DNA from: Ignisphaera aggregans DSM 17230
GTDB taxonomy: Archaea; Thermoproteota; Thermoprotei_A; Sulfolobales; Ignisphaeraceae
NCBI GenBank assembly: GCA_000145985.1
Contig: CP002098.1
Coordinates: 1,177,123 to 1,241,122, forward strand
DNA: 64,000 bases
Direction: 5' to 3'
In this document: piece by piece, positions 1-8,157 of the stretch
Numbering within the stretch: the stretch's first letter is position 1
Layout of the letters: every line of letters begins with the position of its first letter
Program-made: the position numbers and the translations under genes
Notes under the pieces: model-generated
The model's database searches: none
What the model was told of the DNA's origin: nothing
What the model saw: the letters and a program-made list of their open reading frames with translations, nothing else

Positions 1-38
1 CAACGTCTCTGTTTACGGCTACCAGCTCTCCATCTAAG

Positions 39-797
39 CTAAACTTGGCGACACCCTTGTCGCCTCAGACGTAGACGTATATTGCTTCCGTCAAAAGTTA
101 CACCATAAAGTGGGCCTAGACATCCCTCACTATCTTCAGGATAGACGATCACTTTGAGGATTTCGAGATCTCTGCCAAGTACAACTATTAACGAGTGATT
201 ATCGTGGTATCCCACAGTCCATATCCTACCGGTAGATGATTCAACACCTATATCATTCATCCACCCCTCTCTCCATGAGCCGAAGTATATCTCCCTCGAT
301 TCTACAAGCCCGAGAGTATTAAGATCTCTTTTCTCAACCAGCCAAACCTTCTCTGGGTCACCATCTCCGTCCAAATCCTTTCTAATCGAACCACCCACGT
401 ACAGTGCTCTGCCATCATATGTCAGCGAGTAGTACTCTGACGACTCTCTACCTGAAACCTCTTTCAAAGTGTTGAGGTTTGCATCATACACATAGATGTA
501 CTTGTAGGAGACACCGACGTAGGTATAACCAACTGTGTAGAGCTTCCCATCAATTGACAATGCAGTTATAGAGTCTCCCAGCCTGTTACCGATTATCTCT
601 TTCACTACTCTACCATCGCTTCTGCGTAGCAGAGCTACGTATGGTCTGCCTACATTCAAATCGGGGAAGTTGTAGCCAACCTCTCCTACAACTGCTACGT
701 AGTCCCCAAAGATGCATGTCCCATAGGTGTCGTCTCGTCTATCCGTTGGGTTTATGTATCTACTCCATTTTACAAATACCCCCGCTAGCTTCATCAC
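39..797 (-). CDS. beta-propeller-like protein of unknown function, probably frameshifted near its C-terminus
   Basis: A 252-residue reading frame built from short beta-type repeats such as DGKLYTVGYTY, DGRALYVGGSI and TGRIWTVGYHD, as in Kelch/WD-like propellers. There is no signal peptide and the frame starts within a repeat-like stretch, so the true N-terminus is doubtful. The last ~16 residues turn basic and unlike the rest (IRLRLRRQGCR). Just past that point another frame reads GDKGVAKFSLDGELVA up to the window edge, which resumes the repeat pattern. At least one indel therefore interrupts the gene, and that second frame also carries a TGA. Base composition is more GC-rich than in the core part of the window. 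The function is unknown; the fold is inferred only from repeat appearance. Confidence 0.5.
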   Translation of the reverse strand: MMKLAGVFVKWSRYINPTDRRDDTYGTCIFGDYVAVVGEVGYNFPDLNVGRPYVALLRRSDGRVVKEIIGNRLGDSITALSIDGKLYTVGYTYVGVSYKYIYVYDANLNTLKEVSGRESSEYYSLTYDGRALYVGGSIRKDLDGDGDPEKVWLVEKRDLNTLGLVESREIYFGSWREGWMNDIGVESSTGRIWTVGYHDNHSLIVVLGRDLEILKVIVYPEDSEGCLGPLYGVTFDGSNIRLRLRRQGCRQV

Positions 798-977
798 CCA
801 CTACCACTACTGTTATGAACGGCGTCACCAGGTGGATGAACATTAGAATCAATGTTAGCTGTGGTAAGCTACGCATAGAGCACTATCCACAGAACACCTA
901 CAACGCTCAGATGTATATGCTTTGATGCAGTATATGAGGATAAAAAATTATAATTTCACCCTCTGGCAGGTGGTAGT

Positions 978-1520
978 GTGGCTCGGGTGGATGTAATGTC
1001 TGAGGAAGTCGTCTTAGGGGGAATCACAAGTTTAGAGCTTGGCGGTGGCTATGGTATATACGTTACGAATCGCAGAATAATAGGGGTTAAGAAGGGTTTG
1101 TTCGTAAAGAAGGTTCTGAGCGGCTTGCTCTCCCTCATAATCACAGTTTTAATATTTGTGATTATCGGTCTACTAACATTTGGTGTAGCAGTAGGAGGCA
1201 CTTTAGGAGTTATGTTTGGACTTCTAATGATGAGGTTTGGTAGATGGATTACGAAAACAATTGCACCCGGACTTGTAAGAGATACGAATCCGAAAAGCCT
1301 AGCCGAGCTCGACACAAACAAAGACTACGAAATACGCAAAGAGGACATAGACTATATAGAGATCAAAGAGCCATATATGTTCGAATCCGGCTACATCAAG
1401 ATTGTCCGTAAAGGCGGAAGTAAAGACAAGGAGAAACACATAAGTATCAGCGATAGGTACGAGTATGAATATCTTCTGGAATTGCTCAGAAAATTCTACC
1501 CAGAAGCTCTAAGAGTTTAA
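978..1520 (+). CDS. membrane protein with PH-like N-terminal domain
   Basis: A GTG start sits two bases after a GGTGG ribosome binding site. Residues ~8-40 (VLGGITSLELGGGYGIYVTNRRIIGVKKG) have the outline of a bacterial/archaeal PH-like domain, where a strand is followed by 'TNRRIIG'. Residues ~45-88 form one or two hydrophobic membrane segments, and a charged Lys/Glu-rich cytosolic tail follows. I do not recognise a specific family. A role at the membrane surface is only inferred. It stands alone between decayed sequence and the DUF996-like gene. Confidence 0.55.
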   Translation: MARVDVMSEEVVLGGITSLELGGGYGIYVTNRRIIGVKKGLFVKKVLSGLLSLIITVLIFVIIGLLTFGVAVGGTLGVMFGLLMMRFGRWITKTIAPGLVRDTNPKSLAELDTNKDYEIRKEDIDYIEIKEPYMFESGYIKIVRKGGSKDKEKHISISDRYEYEYLLELLRKFYPEALRV

Positions 1521-1758
1521 TAATAAGCTCTGTAAATCGGTTCAACACATTTTTATATAAACATTTTTATAGAGCAAGGCTCGTCTTCTCCTCGATTGTA
1601 CAGTCACTTTGGTTTACTCGCTGAAGGCTGTTCTGGCTGCAGATCAACCGCTCCTCATAGTTTTAGTGAAGTTAACCGGAGAGCTTGTTGAGAACGTTTT
1701 CAGGTAAAATTGTATAAAAAATGTATTGAGCAGAGAGCATAAGGCTTGATGGGCCTGT

Positions 1759-2394
1759 CTATGCTTGTACTGTCTTCTCTATGGTTATATGCTGCGGTAG
1801 TTGGTTCCATGCAATTATGTGTAGTAGTAGTGCGATTATCACGATGTATATTCCTATTCCTACTGCGATGAAGAGTATTGCTCCTATGAGGTATACAAGT
1901 CCTACTGCTCTAAACATTCCGATGTTTGTATGCTTTTTGACTAGGTCGTAGGAGTCTTTCAATGCTTTTGCTGAGAGGATCCAGAATATGTACGTTGCAA
2001 TGAAGGAGAGTATAATTGTTTGCAGTGCTTCAGCTGCTTCCTCTAATTCTCCATAGGATAGAGCTGTGAAGAGCTTCTCTAGTGCTCCTCCAATAGTTAG
2101 TCGTCCCAGAATTGTGAAGAGCAGCACGAATATGCTAAATAATATAGACCACTCGTAGCGTTGCTTAATCCTAATATTGTTAACAGCTTTCGAGAATCTC
2201 GATACAGCTACATATGTAACCACGATTCCTGCGAACCACAGAATCAAGCCGATGGGAGGCCAATCCACCACGAACTCATCGATGAGGAGCCCAACAAACC
2301 CTATTACTGCACCCACAATCCCCAACCTCTTAATACCGTCCAACGCAATCTTCTCTACAGCAGGAGCCTGAACAGTTTGCGTAGCATCACTCAA
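1759..2394 (-). CDS. multi-pass membrane protein, DUF996-like
   Basis: This 211-residue protein has about five hydrophobic segments: roughly residues 25-45, 48-66, 83-103, 125-145 and 160-195. It opens with a short soluble stretch (MSDATQTVQAP), then LDGIKRLGIVGAVIGFVGLL. This N-terminal glycine-rich hairpin and the overall pattern resemble the archaeal DUF996 integral membrane proteins. No catalytic motif is visible. A short anti-parallel frame over the 5' end is a shadow. The function is unknown. Confidence 0.6.
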   Translation of the reverse strand: MSDATQTVQAPAVEKIALDGIKRLGIVGAVIGFVGLLIDEFVVDWPPIGLILWFAGIVVTYVAVSRFSKAVNNIRIKQRYEWSILFSIFVLLFTILGRLTIGGALEKLFTALSYGELEEAAEALQTIILSFIATYIFWILSAKALKDSYDLVKKHTNIGMFRAVGLVYLIGAILFIAVGIGIYIVIIALLLHIIAWNQLPQHITIEKTVQA

Positions 2395-2538
2395 CCCTTT
2401 GCACCGAAGGAGAGAAAGCTGTGAAGCTTAAATAAAAACTTTATTCTTCAAAAATTATATAACCAGTTCAAAGTATTGAGAACCTGTTAAGCCAAGACCG
2501 GCGGCAACCACAGAGAAAAATCCTTTATGAAGATGAGT

Positions 2539-2607
2539 TCACTTCTTCCTCAGCCGGACAACTATCACTACTGCAACTGTAGCTACAGTAACTGTTATGA
2601 TTAGTGC
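2539..2607 (-). pseudogene. fragment encoding a C-terminal membrane anchor of a surface protein
   Basis: Reading on the minus strand there is a stretch LVALIITVTVATVAVV followed by a basic RLRKK tail and a TGA stop. That is the standard C-terminal anchor of archaeal secreted binding or surface proteins. It is preceded in frame by TAG, and no gene body is attached. It resembles the anchor at 5317-5400 and is best read as the remnant of a deleted gene. Confidence 0.45.
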
Positions 2608-2637
2608 TACGAGCTACATCTGATTTATACATAATAT

Positions 2638-4869
2638 TTATTTAACTTCTGAGATTATTGTTCGCCTTACTGCTACATAACGTTTAATCAGCGAAGCAAT
2701 TCTCATGATGTTAAGTGTTACTAGGTATACTATTGCTGAAAAGATTGATATCATTAGGACTAAGAGTATGTAAAGATAGGCAGATATAATCGTTATTTTG
2801 CCCACCATCAACCTAGACGCAAACCACAGTAATAATCCCGCAAATGGACCTAAAACGCTATTTATGCTTGAGTTAAGCAACACCTCTTGATCTAAGTTTA
2901 TCTGTGGTAATACGAAAAATACCAGCAGACTAATCGTTATTAGAGCGAAAAACATGGCTATTCTAACAAAGTCAGCTTCACCCCTATCAACTGCTTTATC
3001 TTCCATTCCTCCTAATGCTATTAAAGTTACAGATATCAGTATAACGATGATACCTATTATTGAATTATATAGACCTGAAAGAAGTGTGATGATTATCATG
3101 AGGAGTCCTATAGTACGCATCGATCCAAGATATACAAATGCAAAGCATCCTCCCATAGATGCAAACCCAATAAATAACGATATTAGCGCGAATTCAAATG
3201 AATACGATATATTTATCGGTAAGATGTATGACAAAGCATTGAGAATGAGTGGAGTGATTATGATGAGTATGCCATAGGCTAACAAGGTAATTCCGGGCAC
3301 TCCCTGAATAATATCAGATTCATACCTTACTTTACCACCACGTAGTATACCGATACCTATCAGCAATGGCAAAACAGCGAACAGCATTATTGATGGTTCT
3401 CTTCCCGCACCGATCGATAAGAATAGAACTACAGCCATAGAGACTATCACTAAGAAGAAGAGGATGTAAACTATGTAGATATCTATAAGAGGTGCTAGAG
3501 CTAATTCTGCCGAAAGCCGTAGAGATCTCCTGAAATTGGATCTATTTCTGTTAATGCCATATATAATCACAGATCCAAGCAATATGGTTGATGCAATAGA
3601 TGCGGCTATAACTATCATAGTGTTGTCTATTCCTAGTCTTCCCAACTCCACGAAATGATCTATAGGATTCACAGTTATGCGACCCGTCATAAGATATAGA
3701 AAAGCTGAGAAGATAATTACTGCAACCACTATGTAGGCTATTGGAGTTAATAATGTCCTTACACGGGAGCACCCTACAAATCCCTCCCTGTTGTACGTAG
3801 TTATTATGGCGAGTACTGCAGTAAGCAAAATGCCTGTTATTAGTCCAAGCGTAGAATATATCATTATTGGAGCTACTACTCTTGAACACCATGGTTCAAA
3901 TAATTCCTTCTTCGCCTTTTCCTCTGGTGAAGCTAAGGCAGAAAACTTTGTACTGTACTCTGATGCTTTCTCAGAAATAGTGCTCAGCGATAAGCTAGCT
4001 TTTTCAGCTAGCGATTCCAAATCGCTGAGCAGGTCAGCGAAATAATCTATGAATCTGCGTACAAGACCTGTAGGATCACGTCTTCCAATAGACTCTAGAT
4101 ATTTTTGTACAGTTGTAAGCATGTTAACTAGATTCGAAACCTTACTGTTAATACCATCAACCCCTCTTTTCAGATCCTTAAATGCTGATGAACATTCTGA
4201 AAGTGGTGCTTTTAGTGCTGAGAAGGGAATATTCTCGCCATATATGTAACGCTCCAATTCATCTATGACTACAGGCAAACAGCTATCTATTCTTGAAGAG
4301 GAGTCCACTATCATGCCTAGATAGGAATTCAATGAGTACACTTCATCTTTAAGTTGTGAGACTTCGCTAATGCCAATTTCTTTAATGGCATCAATCGCAC
4401 ATACTTTCTTATTGAACATGGTGATGCATGACTTATTAGTAAGCCAGTAAATTATGCTTTCCGTATACGACTTGTATGGAACAACAGCTTCTCTAAGTGT
4501 TAGAACCTGTCTGTGAAAATCTCTTAAAGCTTCTATATCAGAAATTGTTATCTGAGACAATTCTTTCCTAAATACAACCTGTGTTAGAATGGCTAATGCC
4601 TCTTCTTTTTTAGAAACTCGCGCACCACTACTTGCAAAAATATCGATACCGCTAGCATAGGGTAAAGCATTAGTAGAATTCACAACGATGTATCTAGTGT
4701 CGTTGTAGTCAACTATATCAACTATTTGAAAGCTGATATCAAGAAGCATTCTATTCCGTGCTACTACATCTAGTGCAGAATAATTTGATGCCGTTGTTAT
4801 AATTGCTGTTATATGTGGAGACACTGCTAGTAAGATTAATGTAGCTATAGCAGCAAGTAGCTTTCTCAC
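2638..4869 (-). CDS. large membrane protein with secreted coiled-coil domain and polytopic C-terminal half
   Basis: The 743-residue protein begins with a signal-peptide-like segment (residues ~4-23, LLAAIATLILLAVSP). A ~300-residue extracytoplasmic region follows, with predicted long helices or coiled coil (ISDIEALRDFHRQVLTL; LSDLESLAEKASLSLSTI). From residue ~330 to the end there are about eleven hydrophobic segments. I do not recognise the family. The architecture (external coiled coil plus a polytopic bundle) would fit an export or surface-assembly component, but nothing in the sequence proves this. It lies among decayed genes, and base use is closer to the core genome than to the integrase remnant. 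Confidence 0.6.
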   Translation of the reverse strand: MRKLLAAIATLILLAVSPHITAIITTASNYSALDVVARNRMLLDISFQIVDIVDYNDTRYIVVNSTNALPYASGIDIFASSGARVSKKEEALAILTQVVFRKELSQITISDIEALRDFHRQVLTLREAVVPYKSYTESIIYWLTNKSCITMFNKKVCAIDAIKEIGISEVSQLKDEVYSLNSYLGMIVDSSSRIDSCLPVVIDELERYIYGENIPFSALKAPLSECSSAFKDLKRGVDGINSKVSNLVNMLTTVQKYLESIGRRDPTGLVRRFIDYFADLLSDLESLAEKASLSLSTISEKASEYSTKFSALASPEEKAKKELFEPWCSRVVAPIMIYSTLGLITGILLTAVLAIITTYNREGFVGCSRVRTLLTPIAYIVVAVIIFSAFLYLMTGRITVNPIDHFVELGRLGIDNTMIVIAASIASTILLGSVIIYGINRNRSNFRRSLRLSAELALAPLIDIYIVYILFFLVIVSMAVVLFLSIGAGREPSIMLFAVLPLLIGIGILRGGKVRYESDIIQGVPGITLLAYGILIIITPLILNALSYILPINISYSFEFALISLFIGFASMGGCFAFVYLGSMRTIGLLMIIITLLSGLYNSIIGIIVILISVTLIALGGMEDKAVDRGEADFVRIAMFFALITISLLVFFVLPQINLDQEVLLNSSINSVLGPFAGLLLWFASRLMVGKITIISAYLYILLVLMISIFSAIVYLVTLNIMRIASLIKRYVAVRRTIISEVK

Positions 4870-4984
4870 TATTCATCCCCTACAGATATTCCATGAATCC
4901 AAATATAAATTTATCGATTCTCTTTTTCATATTAGTAGCTCTACAGGCTCCTGCTTACCTTTGAGGATACTATGAATAATGAAT

Positions 4985-5297
4985 AGTACTCTTACCGATG
5001 CCTGATGCTTTTCCAGATCTCTGGCGTTATATCAAAGTCTTTGATATAGACCCCGGAGAGACCTCAACACTCTGCTCACTACTGAAGCACACATAACATA
5101 CTGACAAGCAGGTTTTGAGCCCACATTCATGGGCAACAGCGAGATCAAAGAATCCGCTGGATTTAGGTTAAAAGCCTTAAGCAATAACTGTAGCTCTGAG
5201 GAAAAAGGTTGGAATAGAAATCCATAACCGAGAGGAAGAACAGACGTAATTCCAATGTTTTTATTTTTATCTGCTAGAGCTTTCTCTTTCAGTCGTA
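4985..5297 (-). pseudogene. decayed coding region, unknown product
   Basis: The minus strand reads open for ~80 codons from near 5297 without any ATG, GTG or TTG near the beginning. It shows protein-like text such as GITSVLPLGYGFLF and ELQLLLKAFNLNPAD. It stops at a TGA near 5044, while a neighbouring frame continues protein-like text (DITPEIWKSIRHR). Its 5' edge lies directly after the TAA stop of the anchor fragment upstream. The mix of frames and absence of a start codon indicate a broken gene. It accounts for most of the otherwise empty 4870-5316 stretch. Confidence 0.35.
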
Positions 5298-5316
5298 TAT
5301 GGTTGTAAAGGTTTTG

Positions 5317-5690
5317 TTACTGTCTTCTCTTCCTCATCTTCACAGCTATTACCGCTAGCAGTGATATTGCTGCAACAGTCAGTATCACCATGGTTGTAGT
5401 TGTCAGCTGTATGGGTAATCTGTATATCACTGACCCAGTTGCAGTCCTATTTGCAGTTGCAATCTCGGCGTTCTCACTATACACAACGCTGTAGTTCTTG
5501 ATGTTCAGAGGTTCCACGGAGATCCTGTTCCCTAACCAAGATACTGCTACTCTCTACTGCTCACCTCTCTCCACAGATGCTGAAAGCATTGCCAAACTCA
5601 ATCCACCTTCGTTGAAGCTAACAACAGTTAGGTTGTAGTCCTCCAAATCGTAGACAGCATCCCCAGCATCAACAACGATTGTAAAGTTGG
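5317..5690 (-). pseudogene. C-terminal piece of a membrane-anchored surface protein, joined to the integrase remnant
   Basis: From about 5690 downward the integrase frame changes abruptly into beta-rich text (TIVVDAGDAVYDLEDYNLTVV). It is cut by a TAG at 5554-5556, then continues in the same frame for 78 codons to TAA at 5317-5319. The end is a typical archaeal C-terminal anchor: a TTTT stalk, a hydrophobic run VILTVAAISLLAVIAV, and a basic KMRKRRQ tail. There is no start codon of its own. It is the tail of a secreted protein whose body is missing, probably brought next to the integrase by a deletion. Confidence 0.55.
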
Positions 5691-6548
5691 AGGTCTCCGG
5701 CGGTCTAAGGCCTGTCTCGGCTAGGAGGATGAAGGCGAGCTTCGCGCCTATGTCTGTGATTGCTTCGGCTACACACCTAATCTCGTCAATTGTCGGCGCC
5801 TTCTCGTAGCCTAGCATAATCCTCTGCATGAGCGGCATCTCTTTGCTACTGTCCTTGGGGACCTTGACAGCTTCCAGGATCTGTGTTGCGAGGGTTCTAT
5901 TTCTCTTCTTAATCGCCACCTTGACGAACTTCCTGAACGCTTTAACCATGTGTCTGGCTTTAGCGTAGCCAAATTCATCTACAAGTTCATCCCTCAGGTC
6001 CTCCAGCCTGTCAAGAGTAAACGTGTAGCCCAGCTATGCCAGGAGCTCGTTGAGGTACTTCCAGTACTTGGAAGCTGTATCCCTGGACAATGCCTTCCGA
6101 GAGCTTGGAGCTCTTCTCACATATCCTGACCTGCCTATCCAGCCACTCCCTGAACTCATCAAGATCCTGCTGCATATAACCGTGTACCTGGTGGCCTCAG
6201 CGAATATCTCTGCTGCAAGCCTGTTCTTAACGAACTCGACCAGTATAGACTTCAGAACAGGGTCTGAGACCGCTGACGCGAGGATCTTGACGAAGGTCAC
6301 GGGGTCGACTTTAACTATTGAAACGCCTTCAACCAACTCCGCATATTCTTCAGGCGTTAGGAATTCGAGCATTCTCTTCAGAAGCTCGTCGGAGACCCCC
6401 TCTTCCTGCTCTTAATCCTGTTAGCCTGGTAAGGCTCTAAACCTAGGTCTCTGGATCTCAGACCCTTCTTCTCCCACAGGTAGTCGAATACCTTGTAGCG
6501 AACCTCGTCGAGTATGCTGGATAAGTCTATGAACCTCGTATCAACCAT
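5683..6548 (-). pseudogene. tyrosine-recombinase-type integrase remnant
   Basis: An ATG at 6548 opens MVDTRFIDLSSILDEV, then at least two frame changes and one in-frame TAG (6034-6036) interrupt the gene. The pieces line up in order: EELLKRMLEFLTPEEYAELVEG, then DLDEFREWLDRQVRICEK in a different frame, then KYWKYLNELLA, and after the TAG, DRLEDLRDELVDEFGYAKARHM. The final piece contains LLAETGLRPPE, which matches the first catalytic-arginine motif of tyrosine recombinases. The H-x-x-R and Tyr motifs are absent because the 3' half has been replaced by surface-protein sequence. It lies beside tRNA-Pro, the usual site for archaeal integrases. It is clearly inactive. Confidence 0.7.
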
Positions 6549-6589
6549 GCATACCCACCCTGATAATCTTTAAAGAATAGCCTATCCCC

Positions 6590-6657
6590 ATATGCCAGAG
6601 CGATATGCCAAATATATGCCAAGTCTGATATGCCAGTCTGCATGATTCGATATGCCA
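6590..6657. repeat. five direct copies of ATATGCCA upstream of the integrase remnant
   Basis: Exact ATATGCCA octamers start at 6590, 6603, 6614, 6628 and 6650, all in the same orientation, between the tRNA-Pro gene and the integrase start. The irregular spacing (11 to 22 bases) resembles binding sites for an integrase/excisionase or an element regulator rather than a CRISPR or a tandem repeat. Binding is inferred. Confidence 0.7.
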
Positions 6658-6732
6658 AATGGGCTCGCACCGAGAGGGGATATACGTAAAGCAAGGCTTA
6701 AAGCTTTTTGGGGAAACATTAGAAGAGTTGAT

Positions 6733-6809
6733 TGGTGGGGCCGCGGGGATTTGAACCCCGGACCACGGGGGCCCAAGCCCCGCATTCTACCAAGCTAAAC
6801 TACGGCCCC
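6733..6809 (-). tRNA. tRNA-Pro (UGG)
   Basis: The minus strand folds as a complete cloverleaf: acceptor GGGGCCG/CGGCCCC, T-arm GGTTCAAATCC, and anticodon loop CTTGGGC giving UGG. The discriminator A at 6736 is followed by an encoded CCA at 6735-6733. The integrase remnant and its repeats begin just downstream of the tRNA 3' end, which marks this tRNA as the likely old attachment site. Confidence 0.93.
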
Positions 6810-6839
6810 TATTAAATTTTCTAAAAATTGTTCAGTGTT

Positions 6840-7337
6840 TTAAGCTATTATGTTTTCTATAGCGATATTTTCCTGTATTGGGATGTAGATTTGGTTTATA
6901 CTGTATTTATCTTCTATACTATTCAATATGTTTAGGAATAGTGCGTAGAGTGCTGCAAAAGATATTTCTATTAGATCAGATTTTTTATTGAATATATGTA
7001 GCTTTCTTCCGAATACTATCTTTAGTATTTCTTCTATTTCTTCAAGAGAGATATTTCTATTGCTTGCAACTCTTCGGATTATACTAATTAGCTTCTCTAT
7101 ATCTTCCTCTCTCAATTCATTTATATTCTTCACATAGTTTTGAAGTATTTCAACAGTTGAAAATCTGATTTTTATACCTAGAGATTCAGCAATTCTATGT
7201 ATAGCATTCAATGACTCTGGTATACAATCTATATACTCCTTAACTATCTCTAAACTATCTCCACATAGCGAATATGCACATATAGCTATATCATCTATAT
7301 CGAAGAGCGACATATGCACATCGCCATTCCAAGTCAT
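6840..7337 (-). CDS. hypothetical protein, mostly helical
   Basis: This 165-residue protein lies between two tRNA genes. It is acidic and helix-rich, for example ELREEDIEKLISIIRRVA and SLEEIEEILKIVFG, with no membrane segment and only two cysteines near the N-terminus. An in-frame ATG at residue 9 is an alternative start. I do not recognise a family. Codon use matches the core genome rather than the element to its left. Confidence 0.5.
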   Translation of the reverse strand: MTWNGDVHMSLFDIDDIAICAYSLCGDSLEIVKEYIDCIPESLNAIHRIAESLGIKIRFSTVEILQNYVKNINELREEDIEKLISIIRRVASNRNISLEEIEEILKIVFGRKLHIFNKKSDLIEISFAALYALFLNILNSIEDKYSINQIYIPIQENIAIENIIA

Positions 7338-7391
7338 TTTCTAGTCTAATTAAATATATATGAATTATCAGACATATTTAATAATTGAGAA

Positions 7392-7482
7392 TGCCGCCGG
7401 CGGGATTTGAACCCGCGACCACCAGATCTCTCAACCAATAGCTTATGAGTCTGGCGCTCTAACCGGGCTGAGCTACGGCGGC
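7392..7482 (-). tRNA. tRNA-Met (CAU), elongator type, with 16-nt intron
   Basis: Acceptor stem GCCGCCG/CGGCGGC and T-arm GGTTCAAATCC are visible on the minus strand. The anticodon stem is CCAGA/TCTGG, but 23 bases separate the arms instead of 7, so about 16 bases form an intron at the canonical site after position 37 (CTCATA then intron). The purine-ending GCC acceptor and the D-arm are those of an elongator rather than the archaeal initiator (AGCGGG). CCA is not encoded. Confidence 0.9.
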
Positions 7483-7621
7483 ATCAAGATTTAAACAATA
7501 TACTAGGCTTATAAACCTTTAGAATTTGTTAATGTCAATTGAGATAAGAATTAATATAACGAAATCTCTATTTTGTAAATATAATAATGCAATACATACA
7601 TCAGATTATGTTTGAAATAGA

Positions 7622-7673
7622 ATTCAGCCCTTCTAAGCTTCGTCACCCTTCAGATATACAGCCCTCATCACCG
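7622..7673 (-). ncRNA. C/D-box guide sRNA candidate
   Basis: Minus-strand order: C box GTGATGA (7671-7665), 11-nt guide, D' box CTGA (7653-7650), 3-nt spacer, C' box GTGACGA (7646-7640), 12-nt guide AGCTTAGAAGGG, D box CTGA (7627-7624). All four boxes and both spacings fit archaeal 2'-O-methylation guide RNAs bound by L7Ae, Nop5 and fibrillarin. It is intergenic, and the targets are not identified. Confidence 0.8.
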
Positions 7674-7761
7674 TTCTACTAGCAGTAGCATTCATCTTTA
7701 TATAGCTTTTCAGCTATATAAGTAGTTTTTAGAGGATAAAAACATAAATAGGATAGCTAAA

Positions 7762-8157
7762 ATGGGTAGCTGTGTAGATAAGCTAATCAATATAGTTCAG
7801 GAGGCAAAGGCTCCTCTTACTATAGAGGTGGTCAAATCTATAGCATATCTATGTCATGAAGATCCCTATAACCTTTGGTATAAATTGGCATCTGTGTACA
7901 CCACTATAGTAACTGAACAGAGATCTTCGACTAAAGCACAATCTATTCAAACAAAACATGAAACTGAAAAATGTTGGAAATGCCCTGCATGTAATAAGAT
8001 ATTTGATGACTATAAACATCTAGTCAATCATATCACATATTTTGTAAAACAACATGATGTTTCTCATATAGATCTGTATAAAAAGCTAAAGAAGATTAGT
8101 AGTGATACTGGTAAAACCTTTAGTGAAATTGTTGCTAGTGAACTTAAATGTTCTTAA
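7762..8157 (+). CDS. small C2H2 zinc-finger protein
   Basis: A 131-residue soluble protein. Residues ~73-100 contain CPACNKIFDDYKHLVNH followed by a further His, a C2H2-type finger (C-x2-C with Phe and Leu core positions). The N-terminal half is helical, and the C-terminal part (IDLYKKLKKISS) is also helical. A promoter-like TTTATATAG lies ~65 bases upstream. It overlaps the convergent thiI by 4 bases. A nucleic-acid or protein interaction role is inferred from the finger only. Confidence 0.6.
   Translation: MGSCVDKLINIVQEAKAPLTIEVVKSIAYLCHEDPYNLWYKLASVYTTIVTEQRSSTKAQSIQTKHETEKCWKCPACNKIFDDYKHLVNHITYFVKQHDVSHIDLYKKLKKISSDTGKTFSEIVASELKCS

Noticed and set aside
641..925. 94-aa plus-strand ORF ending in NIRINVSCGKLRIEHY
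   Set aside because: Mostly antisense to the propeller gene. Only its last ~35 codons lie in free sequence, and they match nothing I recognise.
1590..1707. Short open stretch ending LVKLTGELVENVFR
   Set aside because: No start codon with a ribosome binding site and no family resemblance; could be a gene relic but not supportable.
5317..6548. UAG read as an amino acid (pyrrolysine or recoding), suggested by several in-frame TAG codons
   Set aside because: TAG ends many intact genes here, no pyl genes are visible, and the integrase also has true frameshifts, so ordinary decay explains it.
6590..6657. CRISPR array
   Set aside because: Repeats are only 8 bases and spacers 3-14 bases, far too short; no cas genes anywhere in the window.
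6582..6785. 67-aa minus-strand ORF
   Set aside because: It starts inside tRNA-Pro and runs through the ATATGCCA repeats; no protein-like features.
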